Shown one piece after another: positions 24,401-33,533 of a stretch of DNA of 64,000 bases (within the stretch, counting starts at the first letter, position 1; every line of letters starts with the position of its first letter). The stretch comes from Morinoia aosen (Eukaryota; Arthropoda; Malacostraca; Amphipoda; Talitridae), in contig CM059575.1 in assembly GCA_030386875.1 (NCBI GenBank), positions 49,754,859-49,818,858 of the forward strand, read 5' to 3'. Position numbers and translations under genes: made by a program. The notes below the pieces were generated by a model, which made no database searches, was not told the DNA's origin, and saw only the letters and a list, made by a program, of their open reading frames with translations.

Positions 24401-27400
24401 AACACCTACTTAATAGTGTGGGAAGAAAGAAAACGAGCTGCACTTTCAGCGTCATATCCTGTTGTCCACGAACAACCGCTCGTAAATCTCGTGTCCGGGA
24501 TAATCAGGAAAAAAGGTCTACCTAGATTTTGAACGTACTTGTCTGAACAGGTGTTTCGAAAGATACCGCTTCTTCCTCACAAGGTTCAGAGCCACTTGCA
24601 TACATTGTATAACTCGCCTCAGAGGAACAGTTCCGTCTTCATCTGTCTCTTACAAACCAGGTGGCCAGGTTTAGTCTAACAGTTTACTAAATGAAAACTT
24701 TCTTTAATAAAAAAAGACCATTTCTGCCACGCGTTCGTAATTTTATATTAACTAGAAGTACTCGGCTGCTCGTCTCGAGTACTCACTACGATGCAGTCTC
24801 TCCTACATTGATGGATCCTGCTAACATAATATTTTGGACTTTTACGATGTTTTTGATTTCCAATGGCAAAGCGAATGGGTATCCAGCTCACGATACGTCC
24901 ATCTGCATGGATATTTCGAGTTTCATCTTATCGTAAAAAAACAGGCGTGTCTTTGTGGGCTTGAAAAAATTCTTTCTCACATTTCCGTCATGAATTTTCC
25001 CCGAAACGCGACTGATTCTACCAGTAAAGTTGAACCATCGCAATAATTTGAGATTTTTTTAGGTTGAAAATACCTGAACTTAATTTTCTTCAATTACCAT
25101 TTATAATTCAATCAACAAAGAATAATATTTTTACGGAACTTCCATGCACAATACGTCATGGAATACGCTGCGCCATCTGTGGTGCAGAGACCGTGAAATA
25201 TCCTGTATTTTTCGCCGGTACGCCATTCGTGGTGTAATTTCGTAAAAATTGACGCCATCCTGAGGGTAAACTCAGCTACAGTTGTTGGCAGTATGGCAAA
25301 AACATAAACTTATTGCACTCTTTCTTCTTATAACAATAGACATTTCAATTTTTATGGAATGAAAATCCCGAGCAAAGTACATATAATGCACGACAACCAA
25401 GGGTAGAGAATGATATGTTACTAACCGAATATCGCTGTATGTCCACAGCCCGTGAAAGTAGTTACTTCTTCGCTGAATTATTTAATTGTCGAATCAGATT
25501 CACTCAGAACTTTCATAATTGTGACCTGATTTTAAACGAACACGTGGTTTTGTGTGGCAATTGTATTTGCTCTGTAAAATCCACATAGCGAATTAATACT
25601 CGAATAGAGGATATGAGCACCAACTTGTACACACAACTCGTGTGCTTTGGTGCTGAAGTCGCTCAGAGGGGAACTCGACGTCATCACAAGACTACGACAG
25701 CAAAAAATGAGAAGCCTTTGTTTCTGTAGGTAACATTCCCTCACAAAAAAGCTACTCTCAAGTTCACGGGTTTTAAGTTCGACGCACGATATCGCAACAA
25801 AATATTCTAGAAAATATTTCCGGCTGCCATATTGGAATTTCCGAATAAAAGCCTTTGAAATTCGATGAGGCTCCTTTTCCGAATTTGTTCAATGAGCTCG
25901 TGCACTATTTCTTTAAATTCAGGCTCCTATCTTACCACTCGTACTCGTTATTGGTGCAATAACCATCGATTCAAGTACGACACTTCCTATGTGATTTCAT
26001 AACATTATAATACAATACTTCTGAGAGGTGAAGAATATAGACATTTATAATAAAATGTTCGTTCACTTGACAGGACTATCCCAGAAGAATCCCAACACCA
26101 CGAAGAATCTAGACTACGATTAAGAAGTTCGGACATATTACAATTCTTTCGAGCCGTGTCTGGGAACGATGCAAATTAATTGTGAGTTTTATGGCAGACA
26201 CAAATATTCCACAAACAAGTTCTTCTTGGGACAAATTTATGAGAATCTGAAATAAAAATAATTGACAAAATAGATGTCTTAACATGCATTAAAGCAAAAA
26301 TTTGAAAAATCGAGATGAATTAACAAATAAGGAAAATATGCACATTTTGCACACATGTGAGGGTGAAAAAAGTTTCGACAAATAGGTTTCAACATTTAAA
26401 AGACCTAAATTACCAGTTATCGGTAGTGCATAAGATCAAATTTTCTTGATTGTTCCTGTAAAGTGCTCTGTAGCTTATATGTGCTGTATCGAAATTCTTT
26501 CTTTGTTATAATGGAATTGTACTAAAATAATGCAGCATCACGCAATACACAACCATCCTGGTTAAATGCAAAGAACTTTCAAACTCAATAAAAAAATAAT
26601 TAAGTTATGAAAAGCCAGCGAGACGAGCAGGAAGATATCGGAGAAGCTTAAATTTCTGTTGACAACCATTCTTTTGGTTGTTTTCAAGCATAGGAGTCGA
26701 GGAACTGGAGAATATACTTGTAGTCTGGAATTTATAACCGCAGAAGATCTGGTGCACCACACAAGATATTGCTAGAGATTTTTGAGGAAAATGCATAGAA
26801 AAGTTCAACACAATCTAAAAATCAAACACAAAGAGTAAGAAGGATATTCTTTTGCATCAGGCACAAGTGTTTCACCATGCACCATGTGCAGTAACTGAAA
26901 TGTGATCAACTAAAATTGCACTCGTCATAGAAAACTCTATTGTTTTTTAAAGGACATAGGGAGGTCCCGTTTAACATTGTTAGCCAACACTAAATCCGAA
27001 ACAAATGAGAGAGAGTATTATGGAGGGACGAAACCAAAATTGGATAATTTAATCGCAATTCACAAAATCATGTTTTGAGAACGCAATTTTACAGCAAAGT
27101 TCTGCGTTGGTTGCATCAAGAGCTAGGGATGATTTTTTCCAACGAAACTATCATCACACACGTAATGGACGGAAGAATGAATGCAGAACTATACTAAAAT
27201 ATTCTGAACATTATTTTACATGTATTTGGGGCAAAACTGGAAATCCCAGTACATTGGATCTTCTAGAAAGATAACGCTTCTAAGAATGCATTTGAATTTA
27301 CAAAGAAATTGCTTAGTGATCACATTGTCAATGGACTCGAGTGGCCTAGCCAGTCCTTCCACTTAGCCTGTTTTAAAAATTTGTGGCGTTATTTGAAACT

Positions 27401-30400
27401 TGAAATTCTACCTAGATCTCCAAGAAGCATCCACGCTCTGAGAAAGATCTGCACCAAAGAATGAGATGATATTCCTAAAAAAAACGTGCAAATCATTTAC
27501 TGAAGGTTATAGAATTTGATTGACCGTTTTGAAGGAAATAAGGGGTATGATACGTAATATTGAATGCTGATTCTGTATTAATACTGATTAATACGAATTC
27601 TTTTGCTTCCTAAGGCATACAAAAATGTACAAGCTTTCTTCAATCGTTAGTTTTTTATTTTCTAGCATATTCTGCTTGAAAGCATATTGTGACAATTGTT
27701 TTCAATTTAAAAACGTATTCAGAAATTTGTTCAATAAAAAATTTCTTGGTGTGCAAAGAATTGTTCCCTGATATTGTGAGTTTTCCTGATTTACATTCAT
27801 TTTAAAATTTTATTATTCATCGTACAATAGATATAAGTTTTAATCTCTATGGTTGTAATAGAATCTGGTGTTAATTTCGACTGTATTTTAGCGTTAATTA
27901 TCAATTATTGGATAATATTCACAGCACAAAATACTTAGTTTACTAAATATGCCTTAATATTTTCCTATAATAAATAAGCGGAAACTTGTAATTGAAATTC
28001 TTGTGCAAAATATCCCCTGTGGAGGCATCACCAATTATACAGTCGCTCAATAAACGTACGGAGAATTCGGTCAGTTGAGACATGGCTTTCTATATATTCA
28101 TTCCTGTAGCTCACACAAACCGTAGTAAGGAATTTATAACTGCACATGTGAAGCCAAGCCAAAAGGTGCTAATGCTTTCTAAGCGCACAGCATGGAAGTT
28201 TATTCAAGAACTGCGATTGCTCAAAACCAAGAGCTACCGTGATGTAGCCGCCGTTATCAAGTTCTGGACAAATCACAGAACGTTTCGCGAGTATGTCGGG
28301 GAAATTGGTGCTAATGGACAAAACATGGCGCGGGAAGCTTTATACAAAACATTGAGTCATTCAGCAGCATTCTCAAATCTGATGGCGTGCTGGAGCGGAG
28401 CCACACTCGAATCCACTTCTTCCAGGCTCGAGGTATCGGTAGCCCAACACTCCAAGTTGCTTAATGAAAGACCATTAAAGGCCTGGCTGAAATATCAAGC
28501 AGTCGACAATTCATTTCTCTGTTGCGCATGACGTTTCTCTTCTTCTATCTTGCAAAGCTCAAGTACTATTCTAGGTAGGGGTCCTCAGGAGAAAAATGTC
28601 TGTAAGGCTAAAAAAAATATAGTCCATTTTCTGCGTTCATCTTACTCAGGTATATACTGATTATTAACTAAGACGTATGTGTCCAGTGTCCTCAACACCG
28701 TACTTTTTCTCACTTACCAAATCAATTGCAAGGTTGGTAAGATGATGAGGCGTCCACTAAAAGCTTTTAATCAAGGAATATGCAACGCCATTCTTTATAG
28801 TATGGCCATATCAGCTGCTTACTTCGTTGTTTATGTTATAGTGCAAATTTCCGATCACTGAGACCCCTAACAGATTGTTGGTTATTTTTTAAAACAGAAT
28901 ATTTACAATATTTGCTTTTTTCTCCAAAAAAGGTTGTTTTAAAACAGTTATGTCCATGTTAATTGGAACTGTTGTTTTCCGATCGATCACTAGATTATAT
29001 TTTTATACAAAAATGAAATAGCATTGAAATTTTTTATTCATGTAGCACAAAGTTTCGACGAAAAAACTCAAATTGAATCACACAGATGGTGAAATAAGTT
29101 TACTCATGTATCTGCACCCCGAATTTGTTACAGCCTAAAAGTTCTAAAAAGCATTAAATATAAGGCGTGAATTTACCTAAGTTTCAGTAATGAAATCTTA
29201 GTTTCTCTATAATTTGTACAGAATTGATGATTGTCCAGTTGTCTTTGCGTTTAGCACGCTTTTGTAATTTAAAAAGAAACACGACCAAATGAAAAAGGCA
29301 TAAATCTGTAAAATTGACTAATTGTAGACTGTCAAATTCAAGATTTTCAGAATCAGATTAGATTTTTATAGCAGTTCTTGAAAATTTAATTTTACCATCA
29401 ATGAACTGAGCATTTACCCGCAGTGTGGTAGTCTGGTGTGGGACTTTTCACTTGGAGTACAGTGTAAGCTTTCGAATTTAGGACTTTCGCTTTTCCATTT
29501 ATCATTCATAAATTTGTTGGTTTTCAAGGATTGCCCACGTTATCGTTCAATTCAAGTATTTTTTAAGGGGAAAATGAACCGAATCTCATTCCATACAGGA
29601 CCCGTGAGGCTGCAAGTGTCTCAGCATAAGCCCTAAAGCGAGAAGACGCCAAAGTTACGATATTATTGAAACAGATCAAAGAATTCATCTCTGAAAGAAT
29701 ATAACTAAACTTGCACTCTAATCCTACCACAACTGTTGCAGATTCAGCCTGACAGCATAAAAAAAACAGTTCTCCTAAGTATCTTATATATACTTACTAG
29801 GATTGGTACAACAAAAATATGCTTCTCAACGACAGAGTCAACGCTAAGTCCAATCCTATGTGTGTTGCAATTACTCTGGGTGATAATCAAATTTGTCAAT
29901 CTATGGCCTTATTCGTACGCCATGACTATTCCCAGAAGACAAAAGCTCCTCTGTAATAACGAAAAGGGTCATAAGTATGTACCGTTGTAAAATACAGTAC
30001 ATAGAACAAAAAACGAACATGAAAGACTCACTCCAGCTTAGTTCGTAAAATCAAAGCAAGACTTGTAAGAATCTTTTAGCGACAGCGAAATTACAAGAAT
30101 ACCAGCTGGATAGTTTTTCAGCGATGTAACAATGTTCGCTGGGTATGACTAGCTTGCCGGCGACCGCAGCTCCATTCTCAGAGTGAGGCCCGAGTATATA
30201 GCTGCACAAACATTGGTTTTGCTGCTCCAAACAACCGCAGTGCGAGCCTTAAATGTTGAACGTACGGTCGGAGACGAAATAAAAACAAAGAACATTCGAT
30301 GCGGGCTCCACAGCTTTCTCCAGCAGCTCATCCTCGTTGAAACATCCCTTCTAAGTCAGGATGCCAAATGAGTCGGACTGTCAACATCGGGCCAAAAATT

Positions 30401-33400
30401 GTGGGCTGTAGTGATACGCGTAATTGTCTGCATCCTAACAAATGCCCTTCAGAGGTGGAATAATTGTTCCCCCAATATCATAATGAACTACATCCGGGCA
30501 GAATTATCAGAAGTTTCGGGTGAAAATGACAGATATTTCCTCAATAATTCATTCCACTACGAGAATTGAAGAAATCATCTAAGATAACTCTCAATCTCAA
30601 AGCGGCGTCGATAGATTAGCAACGTAATTGAAAGTAATTTCCTCTCTTAGATAATATTAAATTATTTAGACAGTGCACAACAGATGAACAGGTTTTCTTT
30701 CAAGTTTTATGGAGACATTTGACCCTGAGCACGAGCTTCGCACTCGATAGCGAGGCACCTGACGGATGGCAAGGAACGGTATGAACGTGTGTAATTACTG
30801 GCTGCTTACATTTTACATCCTACATTTTATATCGTTCGTCACGGACACTTCGCGGCTCAATCAGTACATTTTGCTGCTTAAACGAAACGTTCGATGAACT
30901 TTCATAGAGTATTCTATCGTACAAACATAGACTACTTTATTGTCCTAAAAGTTACATTTACATCTCTTGAAAATGGAGTGTTCGATTCCGTTATTTTAGA
31001 GAACCGATGAATCGAGAGCCAAACTTCTTAGTCGGTTTTTGTGTGAGAAAAAGAATTGATAAAGTATTAGGAATAAACTAACGCTCTACGAGTTGATTTT
31101 TTGTAGTGATTTTGCAGAAAATTATACATTCCCATGGAACTAACAGCACAAAGATAGCTAGGTTTCAACACAAGAGGTTAAATACGTAAACAAACAATGA
31201 AATGCACTTCACCTGTTGAGGAAAAATAACTCTATTTAATGATGCAGTGCTAGGAGTGAATGTTAATTATTACACGGAATTTTCACACCAATTACTTGTC
31301 ATAGACTGTGGAAGAGTCTCATGTTTATTGAAAACTCTGGGCGTCAGTTTTTATGCTCACCAATCAGAAGTCTTCAAACAAAAAATAATGCTACAATTTC
31401 AATCCTATAAGCTGTAAGTGCAGCATGTATATGCTCATCCTGAGAGCTGGGTTCGTTTCTTAAATTCCAGAGGTCTGTACTTCAGTCTCAACGTGCATTT
31501 GCTTGCGCTCTCGCTGCGGCATCACCGTGGCTTCAGCCGGCACTTTCCAAATTGAGCAAACCATGGTTTGGCTCGCTACATCATTCGGCTAGCTAAATTA
31601 TGAATTCTACCGCAACAACAAACACAAATTAAATTCAAGTTGATGCATCTTATTCCTAATTCAATAAAAATTTATGACAGGTATAGGACCCTAAGAAGTT
31701 ATACAATATATACATTAAATTCGTCCACTCCTATTTTAAAAGAAGAAAAAGCTCAAAGAATTAAGTGGCTCGTTACGGTAGATACACGAAGTTCAAAGAA
31801 GGATCAAGGTACATTAAATTAAAAGATGTACGATGAACGCTTATCAACATTGCTGAACAAGATAGCTTTTCTTAGTCTTAGAAAGAGTTTCGCACCATAA
31901 AGTTAGAGCTCAACTTTCAGGAATTGCGCATCATGTGCATAAGCAAGGAACGTTAACACAGCGCTTTCAATCATATATTTATCAGGAGTTCAGCAACAGC
32001 ACTTCGTTAAAAAGCTTGACCACTTGAGGATTTATTGGATAATTTATGTTGGCTGTAAGCGAACGGCCATAAGAAATGCTAGCCTCATCATGAACGGCTA
32101 TAAATATGGTTGCCCAAAAAGAAAGCGCCATGAACCCAAGAATAATACTTTCCCATGGTAAAAGCTCAGTGCATGACCTGACAGCGCTCACCCATCTCCT
32201 TAATATGGGGAGTCCGAGCTCAAAACATGTGAAAAATGGCTCAATTTATCATGATGAGAGGAAGAGAAAGACAGCACATGGCTATAATGTGCCTCATAAT
32301 CTACGTTGCATAACAAGGCACTTGTATGAATCAGTCTAATAGAAATTGTTGACTTATTGATGCAGTATTTAAAGACACGAGAGAAAAATTATCTAGCAGC
32401 TTGTTGAAAATAGTCATCCCGGCACTCAAAATATTTTTCCTGCAATACTCGCAACGAATGTTATGAGTATTCATAGTTCGTCATCAGATATCACAAAGAA
32501 AGGAATCTATCATAGATCTATAGTTCACTTACCGTTCGGAGAGCGCTTTTGAACCGAGATTTAGAGGCCGGTAGTTGGGGTTAATTGCTTGAACTGGAGG
32601 AGGCTCAAACGATCGCTTTGAGTAAGGATCAGACAACCGCCTTTCATCAGGCACACAGCGATTGTTGCACGGTCCGGGCGGAGTGTAACTCGATCGATGA
32701 TACACAGGTTCTGCTGCAGTGTTTGTGCTAGGAGACGGATAACAACGGCTCGAGTTGAGGTAACATGGAGACGAAACAGTTGGAGTCATCGAGATTTGTG
32801 AATTATTTTCACAAGGATTGGAATTTGGTGACTGGTCGGCACTTGTGACTGCTTGAGACGTTGAAGGATGTGGATACGCTGGATAATTTTGAATATTGCT
32901 CGGTGATAGATTTCTAATGCATTTTTCTTTAGCGGGAAAAAAATGTTGGGAATCTGAAGGTAAATTTTTTTGCGAAGGAGACGAGCACGTTGAGTCAGCT
33001 CCCGAGTTCGAAGAAACATGGTAATAAAACGGCCCAGGACTGGACTTATGTTGCGCTGCAGGTGGGGATTGGTAGTGAGGTTGCGAATAAGGTATTGGCT
33101 GAGGTGGATACGCTGCAAAGGTCTTCTGTGGATAGACGCTCGGGTGAGCAGACGCAGATGAGTCGCAACTTTTCGCCTTGGGAGAATGAGGGAGCGGTGG
33201 AAGAGGAGCTGTTCCATCTTGTCTAAATATTTCAGGGATTATTAGGGTAGACGAGGAAGAGGTTGTTGATGATGAAGATGAAGAATATGACGCGCGAGGA
33301 GAGTCATTTGTAATGCTCGACAGGTTTAAGTTTTGTAAACTTTGAACGTTGGGAAATTTTCGTAAGGTTTGCAGATTAGGTCCTGAAGGAGTGGAAGCTG

Positions 33401-33533
33401 TCTTAGCAGGTTGTGCTCTAACGGTGGGAGTGGCTGGGTATGTAGATTCTCCTCCTACTCCCAAGTAAGGGTTGGTCTGAGTCGGAGTGCCGTACTTCTT
33501 CTGAGAAACATCGTACGCAACTGCAGTATGCAT
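169..33533 (-). CDS. ABTB2/ABTB3 (BTBD11)-like gene, 5' coding part, spliced and partial
   Basis: Gene model on the minus strand, to be read as a join of exons: A 33533 (or 33500)-32533, B 11180-10517, C 9373-8150, D 7226 (or 7229)-7071, optional exon 2929-2789, E 407-169, continuing past the left edge. All borders are GT-AG. The phases agree at every junction: A ends two bases into a codon and the first base of B completes Arg; every later junction in the window is phase 0; E ends in phase 2. The family call rests on exon E, whose RHSSLETVNT block parallels the RHNSFDTVNT block of vertebrate BTBD11 (established knowledge, from memory). ABTB proteins carry ankyrin repeats and a BTB/POZ domain, a protein-interaction module often linked to cullin-3 ubiquitin ligases; those domains are outside this window. 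The roughly 1,000 residues before exon E are disordered-looking Ser/Pro/Gln-rich sequence, much longer than the vertebrate N terminus. The family call is inference; the splice chain is read directly. Confidence 0.65.
408..2788 (-). other. Intron between the optional exon and exon E
   Basis: AT-rich intronic DNA. Apart from the 25-bp tandem repeat at 1909-2008 I see no gene, transposon end or RNA gene. The short open frames at 874-1056, 962-1315 and 1474-1686 have no recognisable protein features and no matching splice signals. Confidence 0.7.
1909..2008. repeat. 25-bp tandem repeat, four copies
   Basis: Four head-to-tail copies of a unit beginning ttaccttcttgctccc and ending attgtag or a variant. 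Copies start at 1909, 1934, 1959 and 1984, exactly 25 bases apart. Copies 1-3 differ by single bases; copy 4 has a T run and a degraded end. It is intronic. Confidence 0.9.
2789..2929 (-). CDS. Symmetric 141-bp exon, candidate cassette exon
   Basis: On the minus strand a strong acceptor (ttgtgttccccgcag) opens at 2929, and a donor AAG|gtccgt closes at 2789. The 47 codons between are open in the same phase (0) as the end of exon D and the start of exon E, so the exon can be included or skipped without a frame change. The peptide starts SVPEDERLSAGVMAGGA and ends GGGSALLAK; it is Gly/Ala/Arg/Pro-rich with no known domain. The block is very GC-rich against AT-rich flanks, which argues for coding selection or a recently acquired exon. 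The donor has C at position +3 and is weak, fitting regulated inclusion. It is supported only by signals and phase; transcript evidence would settle it. Confidence 0.6.
3151..3470. repeat. 20-bp minisatellite, about 16 copies
   Basis: Tandem array of a unit close to cacgcatggtgttacggtag, in register every 20 bases. Most units differ by one or two substitutions (gttgcggtag, gttaaggtag, cacgcacggt) and no indels are obvious. Because 20 is not a multiple of three, frames through it shift between repeats, so the minus-strand frame at 3362-3556 is not a gene. Confidence 0.93.
6415..6613 (+). mobile_element. tRNA-derived SINE, copy 1
   Basis: The 5' head resembles a tRNA: an A-box-like tggtctagtgtttaagcg, a tccgttcac-type anticodon arm region, and a B-box-like cagttcgagacc about 50 bases on. 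The body includes gaaccgagaactggttcgac, and the 3' end is gcataagttataagacat. This 3' end and the central gttcgac block recur at 6703-6903 (inverted) and 45410-45613, which marks a dispersed family. It is not a functional tRNA because the acceptor stem does not pair. Confidence 0.7.
6703..6903 (-). mobile_element. tRNA-derived SINE, copy 2, inverted
   Basis: Read on the minus strand it starts with an A-box-like tagccatgtggtatagg, has a B-box-like gggatcgagtctc, then cactccacccaggtgtctga and ggtctcgaccgggg, and ends with gttagttataaggcat. The second half matches the copy at 45410-45613 (cactccacccaagtatcggc, ggttcgaccgggg, gttagtgtaagacat). It lies tail to tail with copy 1, about 90 bases away. 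Confidence 0.72.
6903..6932. repeat. Perfect 13-bp hairpin at the head of SINE copy 2
   Basis: Arms tgcatattgccgc and gcggcaatatgca pair perfectly around a 4-base loop (tatg). It abuts the 5' end of the inverted SINE, so it could mark an insertion target or a recombination scar. Confidence 0.9.
7071..7226 (-). CDS. Exon D: Gly/Ser-rich linker exon of the ABTB-like protein
   Basis: Phase 0 at both ends, 52 codons. It reads CRDDSYGGGGGSSSDDNRSS, then a GHASMSDGHTSSSPPVDTLP stretch, ending in HPIRSALK with donor AAG|gtgcgc. The acceptor is a tandem NAGNAG motif (gag then cag): using the first AG adds one Gln codon and moves the start to 7229. An in-frame TGA at seven codons before the Cys codon rules out a longer exon in this phase. 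The pyrimidine tract is poor. The ordered Ser/Asp/Gly composition with an even coding phase and its position between C and E support it as a real exon. No domain is recognisable; it is probably disordered. Confidence 0.75.
7230..8149 (-). other. Intron between exons C and D
   Basis: AT-rich, no gene or element recognised. The part next to exon D (about 7255-7370) has several homeobox-type cores (caattagt, ttaattaa, taattatg) and two tcaagtg-like words, which could be a regulatory cluster but is not proof of one. The frames at 7571-7801 and 7968-8186 look like chance. Confidence 0.6.
8150..9373 (-). CDS. Exon C: large Ser/Pro/Tyr/Lys-rich exon
   Basis: Spans 1,224 bases, exactly 408 codons, phase 0 at both ends. 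The acceptor is a pyrimidine-rich ggtttccttcgcag at 9374 and the donor is CAG|gtatga at 8150. The first third has loose repeats around Tyr-x-x-Lys-Pro (KPSYLNKPHDYQSKSQEYLN), followed by Ser/Pro-rich sequence with HRERVTSPHRVTSPSGKHHD. Near the C-terminal end is a strongly basic cluster, NRKRPPTKLKSKRR, which would serve well as a nuclear localisation signal, then LLSFPHHLSVDEVRLIQ, which looks like a short ordered motif. No enzyme or structural domain is recognised. The uninterrupted length and matching phases with exons B and D make it confidently coding. Function is inferred only as part of the ABTB-like protein. Confidence 0.88.
9374..10516 (-). other. Intron between exons B and C
   Basis: AT-rich, with the small 23-bp tandem repeat at 9781-9849 and nothing else recognised. 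Confidence 0.7.
9781..9849. repeat. 23-bp tandem repeat, three copies
   Basis: Units begin tatcaattactttgtaacat, tatcagtgatttcgtaacat and aaccagtaattttgtaacat, spaced exactly 23 bases. More decayed relatives lie just upstream (9700-9745, ccagtgattcc and accaagtatttta). Confidence 0.75.
10517..11180 (-). CDS. Exon B: Gln-rich exon of the ABTB-like protein
   Basis: Spans 664 bases. The acceptor tgtccattacag is at 11181. The first G completes the Arg codon begun by exon A, then reading continues as PGDQRLMTDAGNMNSKASPQ. Two glutamine-rich tracts (QQHKQQQQSLQQQQHQSQQ near the start, and repeated QL-S-QQL motifs near the end) flank a Ser/Pro/Asn-rich middle. It ends KSPPLRDSSQ at the donor CAG|gtgggc, which departs from the consensus at positions +3 to +6 and may be inefficient. 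Poly-Gln tracts of this kind are common in insect regulatory proteins and length-variable between individuals. An ATG at 11161-11159 is internal if A joins B but could start a shorter isoform. No domain recognised. Confidence 0.85.
13949..14044. repeat. Direct repeat of about 36 bp, 60-bp spacing
   Basis: gcattcccaccgcag then aaaattgactaatata at 13949 recurs as gcattcctaccgtag then aaaattgacttgtata at 14009. It is a small local duplication with no protein content. Confidence 0.7.
14223..14597 (+). other. Open frame of 124 codons, unrecognised
   Basis: The longest plus-strand frame of the 21-kb intron outside tandem repeats. The product is basic (KKSGRRAPFSIVPPRKQG, RLARELTSRFSQYRRC) and has no signal peptide or membrane segment. 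It could be a remnant of a mobile element, because a 17-base word 120 bases downstream (14720-14736) recurs at 17757-17773 beside another basic frame (17813-18043). No family is recognised and a chance frame is possible. Confidence 0.2.
14697..14736. repeat. Local direct repeat sharing a word with 17757-17773
   Basis: gttaaccattccataat occurs twice in tandem here. The second copy continues into cattccataataaacgg, and that exact 17-base word is found again at 17757-17773. It suggests two pieces of one old dispersed element. Confidence 0.5.
16346..16673. mobile_element. Inverted-repeat element of 328 bp (MITE-like)
   Basis: The left end aaggcccgaatacacgaacg and the right end cgtgcgtgtattttggcctt are inverted copies. 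The match continues inward through accgtcaccgatc, atgagagtcgctt and agccccaccc against gggcggggcttaatgcag, giving imperfect terminal inverted repeats of about 75 bp. The interior has further caccgtcacc words in both orientations and no coding capacity. A clear target-site duplication is not seen; the flanking CTTAAGG and CCTTGAG may be part of the ends. Probably a non-autonomous DNA transposon of unassigned superfamily. Confidence 0.75.
17096..17120. repeat. Interstitial telomere-type array (CCTAA)5
   Basis: Five perfect CCTAA units, the complement of the canonical insect telomere repeat TTAGG, with a partial unit on either side. Such short arrays arise by telomerase repair of breaks or chromosome rearrangement. 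It supports an arthropod genome. Confidence 0.9.
18282..18540. repeat. 21-bp minisatellite, 12 units with higher-order order
   Basis: Units of the form agccgggtcttgccttgtagt repeat every 21 bases. Variants follow an order: A (cttgccttgtagtag), B (ctcgtcttgtagttg), C (cttaccttgtagcag), D (cttgtcttatagcag), then D, A, B, C, D, A, B-like and a last decayed unit. This shows block duplication of four units (84 bp). Since 21 is a multiple of three, frames stay open on both strands (for example YKTRPGC repeats on the minus strand); I do not regard these as genes. Confidence 0.9.
19055..19213. repeat. Degenerate minisatellite of about 20-22 bp
   Basis: Irregular units around caggtaccaagcaggcacagg, with variants containing ggttcatgag. 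Repeats differ in length and composition, so it is older or less homogenised than its neighbours. Confidence 0.8.
19611..20470. repeat. 21-bp minisatellite, about 40 units, with a 252-bp higher-order block
   Basis: Unit close to tgtgtttgtgtgactgcagag. A diagnostic variant (actgcaaagt) occurs at 19771 and 20023, exactly 252 bases (12 units) apart, and the order of unit variants around the two positions is the same, so a 12-unit block was duplicated whole. Long frames on both strands (repeating VCLCDCR on plus, LQSHKHT on minus) are by-products of the codon-multiple period. From 20470 to about 20800 the array decays into TG-rich sequence. Confidence 0.95.
20740..20805. repeat. TG-rich decayed microsatellite
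   Basis: Interrupted tgtgtg runs following the minisatellite. Probably the same repeat array grading out. Confidence 0.7.
27165..27563 (+). pseudogene. Tc1-type transposase, C-terminal half, inactivated
   Basis: In one frame from the ATG at 27165 the translation keeps the Tc1 catalytic landmarks: MDGRMNAELY, then a Lys-Asp-Asn-Ala block for the second catalytic Asp, LEWPSQS, NLWRYLKLEILPRSP and a C-terminal NKGYDT. The spacing from that Asp to the third catalytic position is 34 residues, as in DD34E Tc1 elements, but the Glu expected before Asn-Leu-Trp is Lys. At least six in-frame stops (TAA, TAG, TGA) interrupt it, so it cannot make transposase. The N-terminal half is not readable upstream, though 26940-27160 may hold more decayed sequence. 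The gtgcaaagaattgttccc at 27751-27770 resembles Tc1 inverted-repeat ends. It lies in the A-B intron in the opposite orientation to the gene. Confidence 0.85.
28037..28531 (+). other. Open frame of 149 codons, possibly transposon-derived
   Basis: The frame starts at the ATG at 28082, shortly after acagtcgctcaataaacgta, a sequence reminiscent of Tc1-type terminal repeats. A KSYRDVAAVI stretch followed by HRTF recalls the helix-turn-helix of Tc1-like transposases, but the rest is unrecognised, no catalytic motif follows and the frame ends at Cys-Cys-Ala. It could be a 5' fragment of a second Tc1-like element with an out-of-frame remainder, or chance. Confidence 0.3.
32533..33533 (-). CDS. Exon A: first recognised coding exon of the ABTB-like gene
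   Basis: The donor CG|gtaagtg at 32533 is near-perfect, and the exon ends two bases into an Arg codon completed by exon B. The protein is Ser/Pro/Tyr-rich: KKYGTPTQTNPYLGVGGES near the start, a Ser/Thr run, PLPPLPHSP, many Pro-Tyr motifs and RPLNLGSKALSE at the end. The 5' limit is uncertain. One reading starts translation at the ATG at 33533-33531, which has an excellent insect context (ctaacaaaaATG). The other uses an acceptor gatgtttctcag at 33501, making the exon start at Lys-33500 in phase 0 with the true start further right. Both give the same frame. No domain is recognised. The frame is open for over 1 kb with codon-level order matching exons B and C. Confidence 0.85.

Larger units (their letters stand above)
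11181..32532 (-). other. 21-kb intron between exons A and B
   Basis: Exon A joins exon B in frame with no need for further exons. The intron holds the elements listed separately at 13.9-14.1, 14.7, 16.3-16.7, 17.1, 17.7, 18.3-20.5 and 27.2-27.6 kb. I see nothing beyond AT-rich unique sequence in 11.2-12.7, 15.0-16.3, 20.9-26.9 and 28.9-32.5 kb. Several GC-richer blocks (12.93-13.12, 15.18-15.30, 18.66-18.83, 19.30-19.44, 22.50-22.70 kb) might be conserved noncoding elements, but this cannot be judged from one sequence. Confidence 0.65.
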
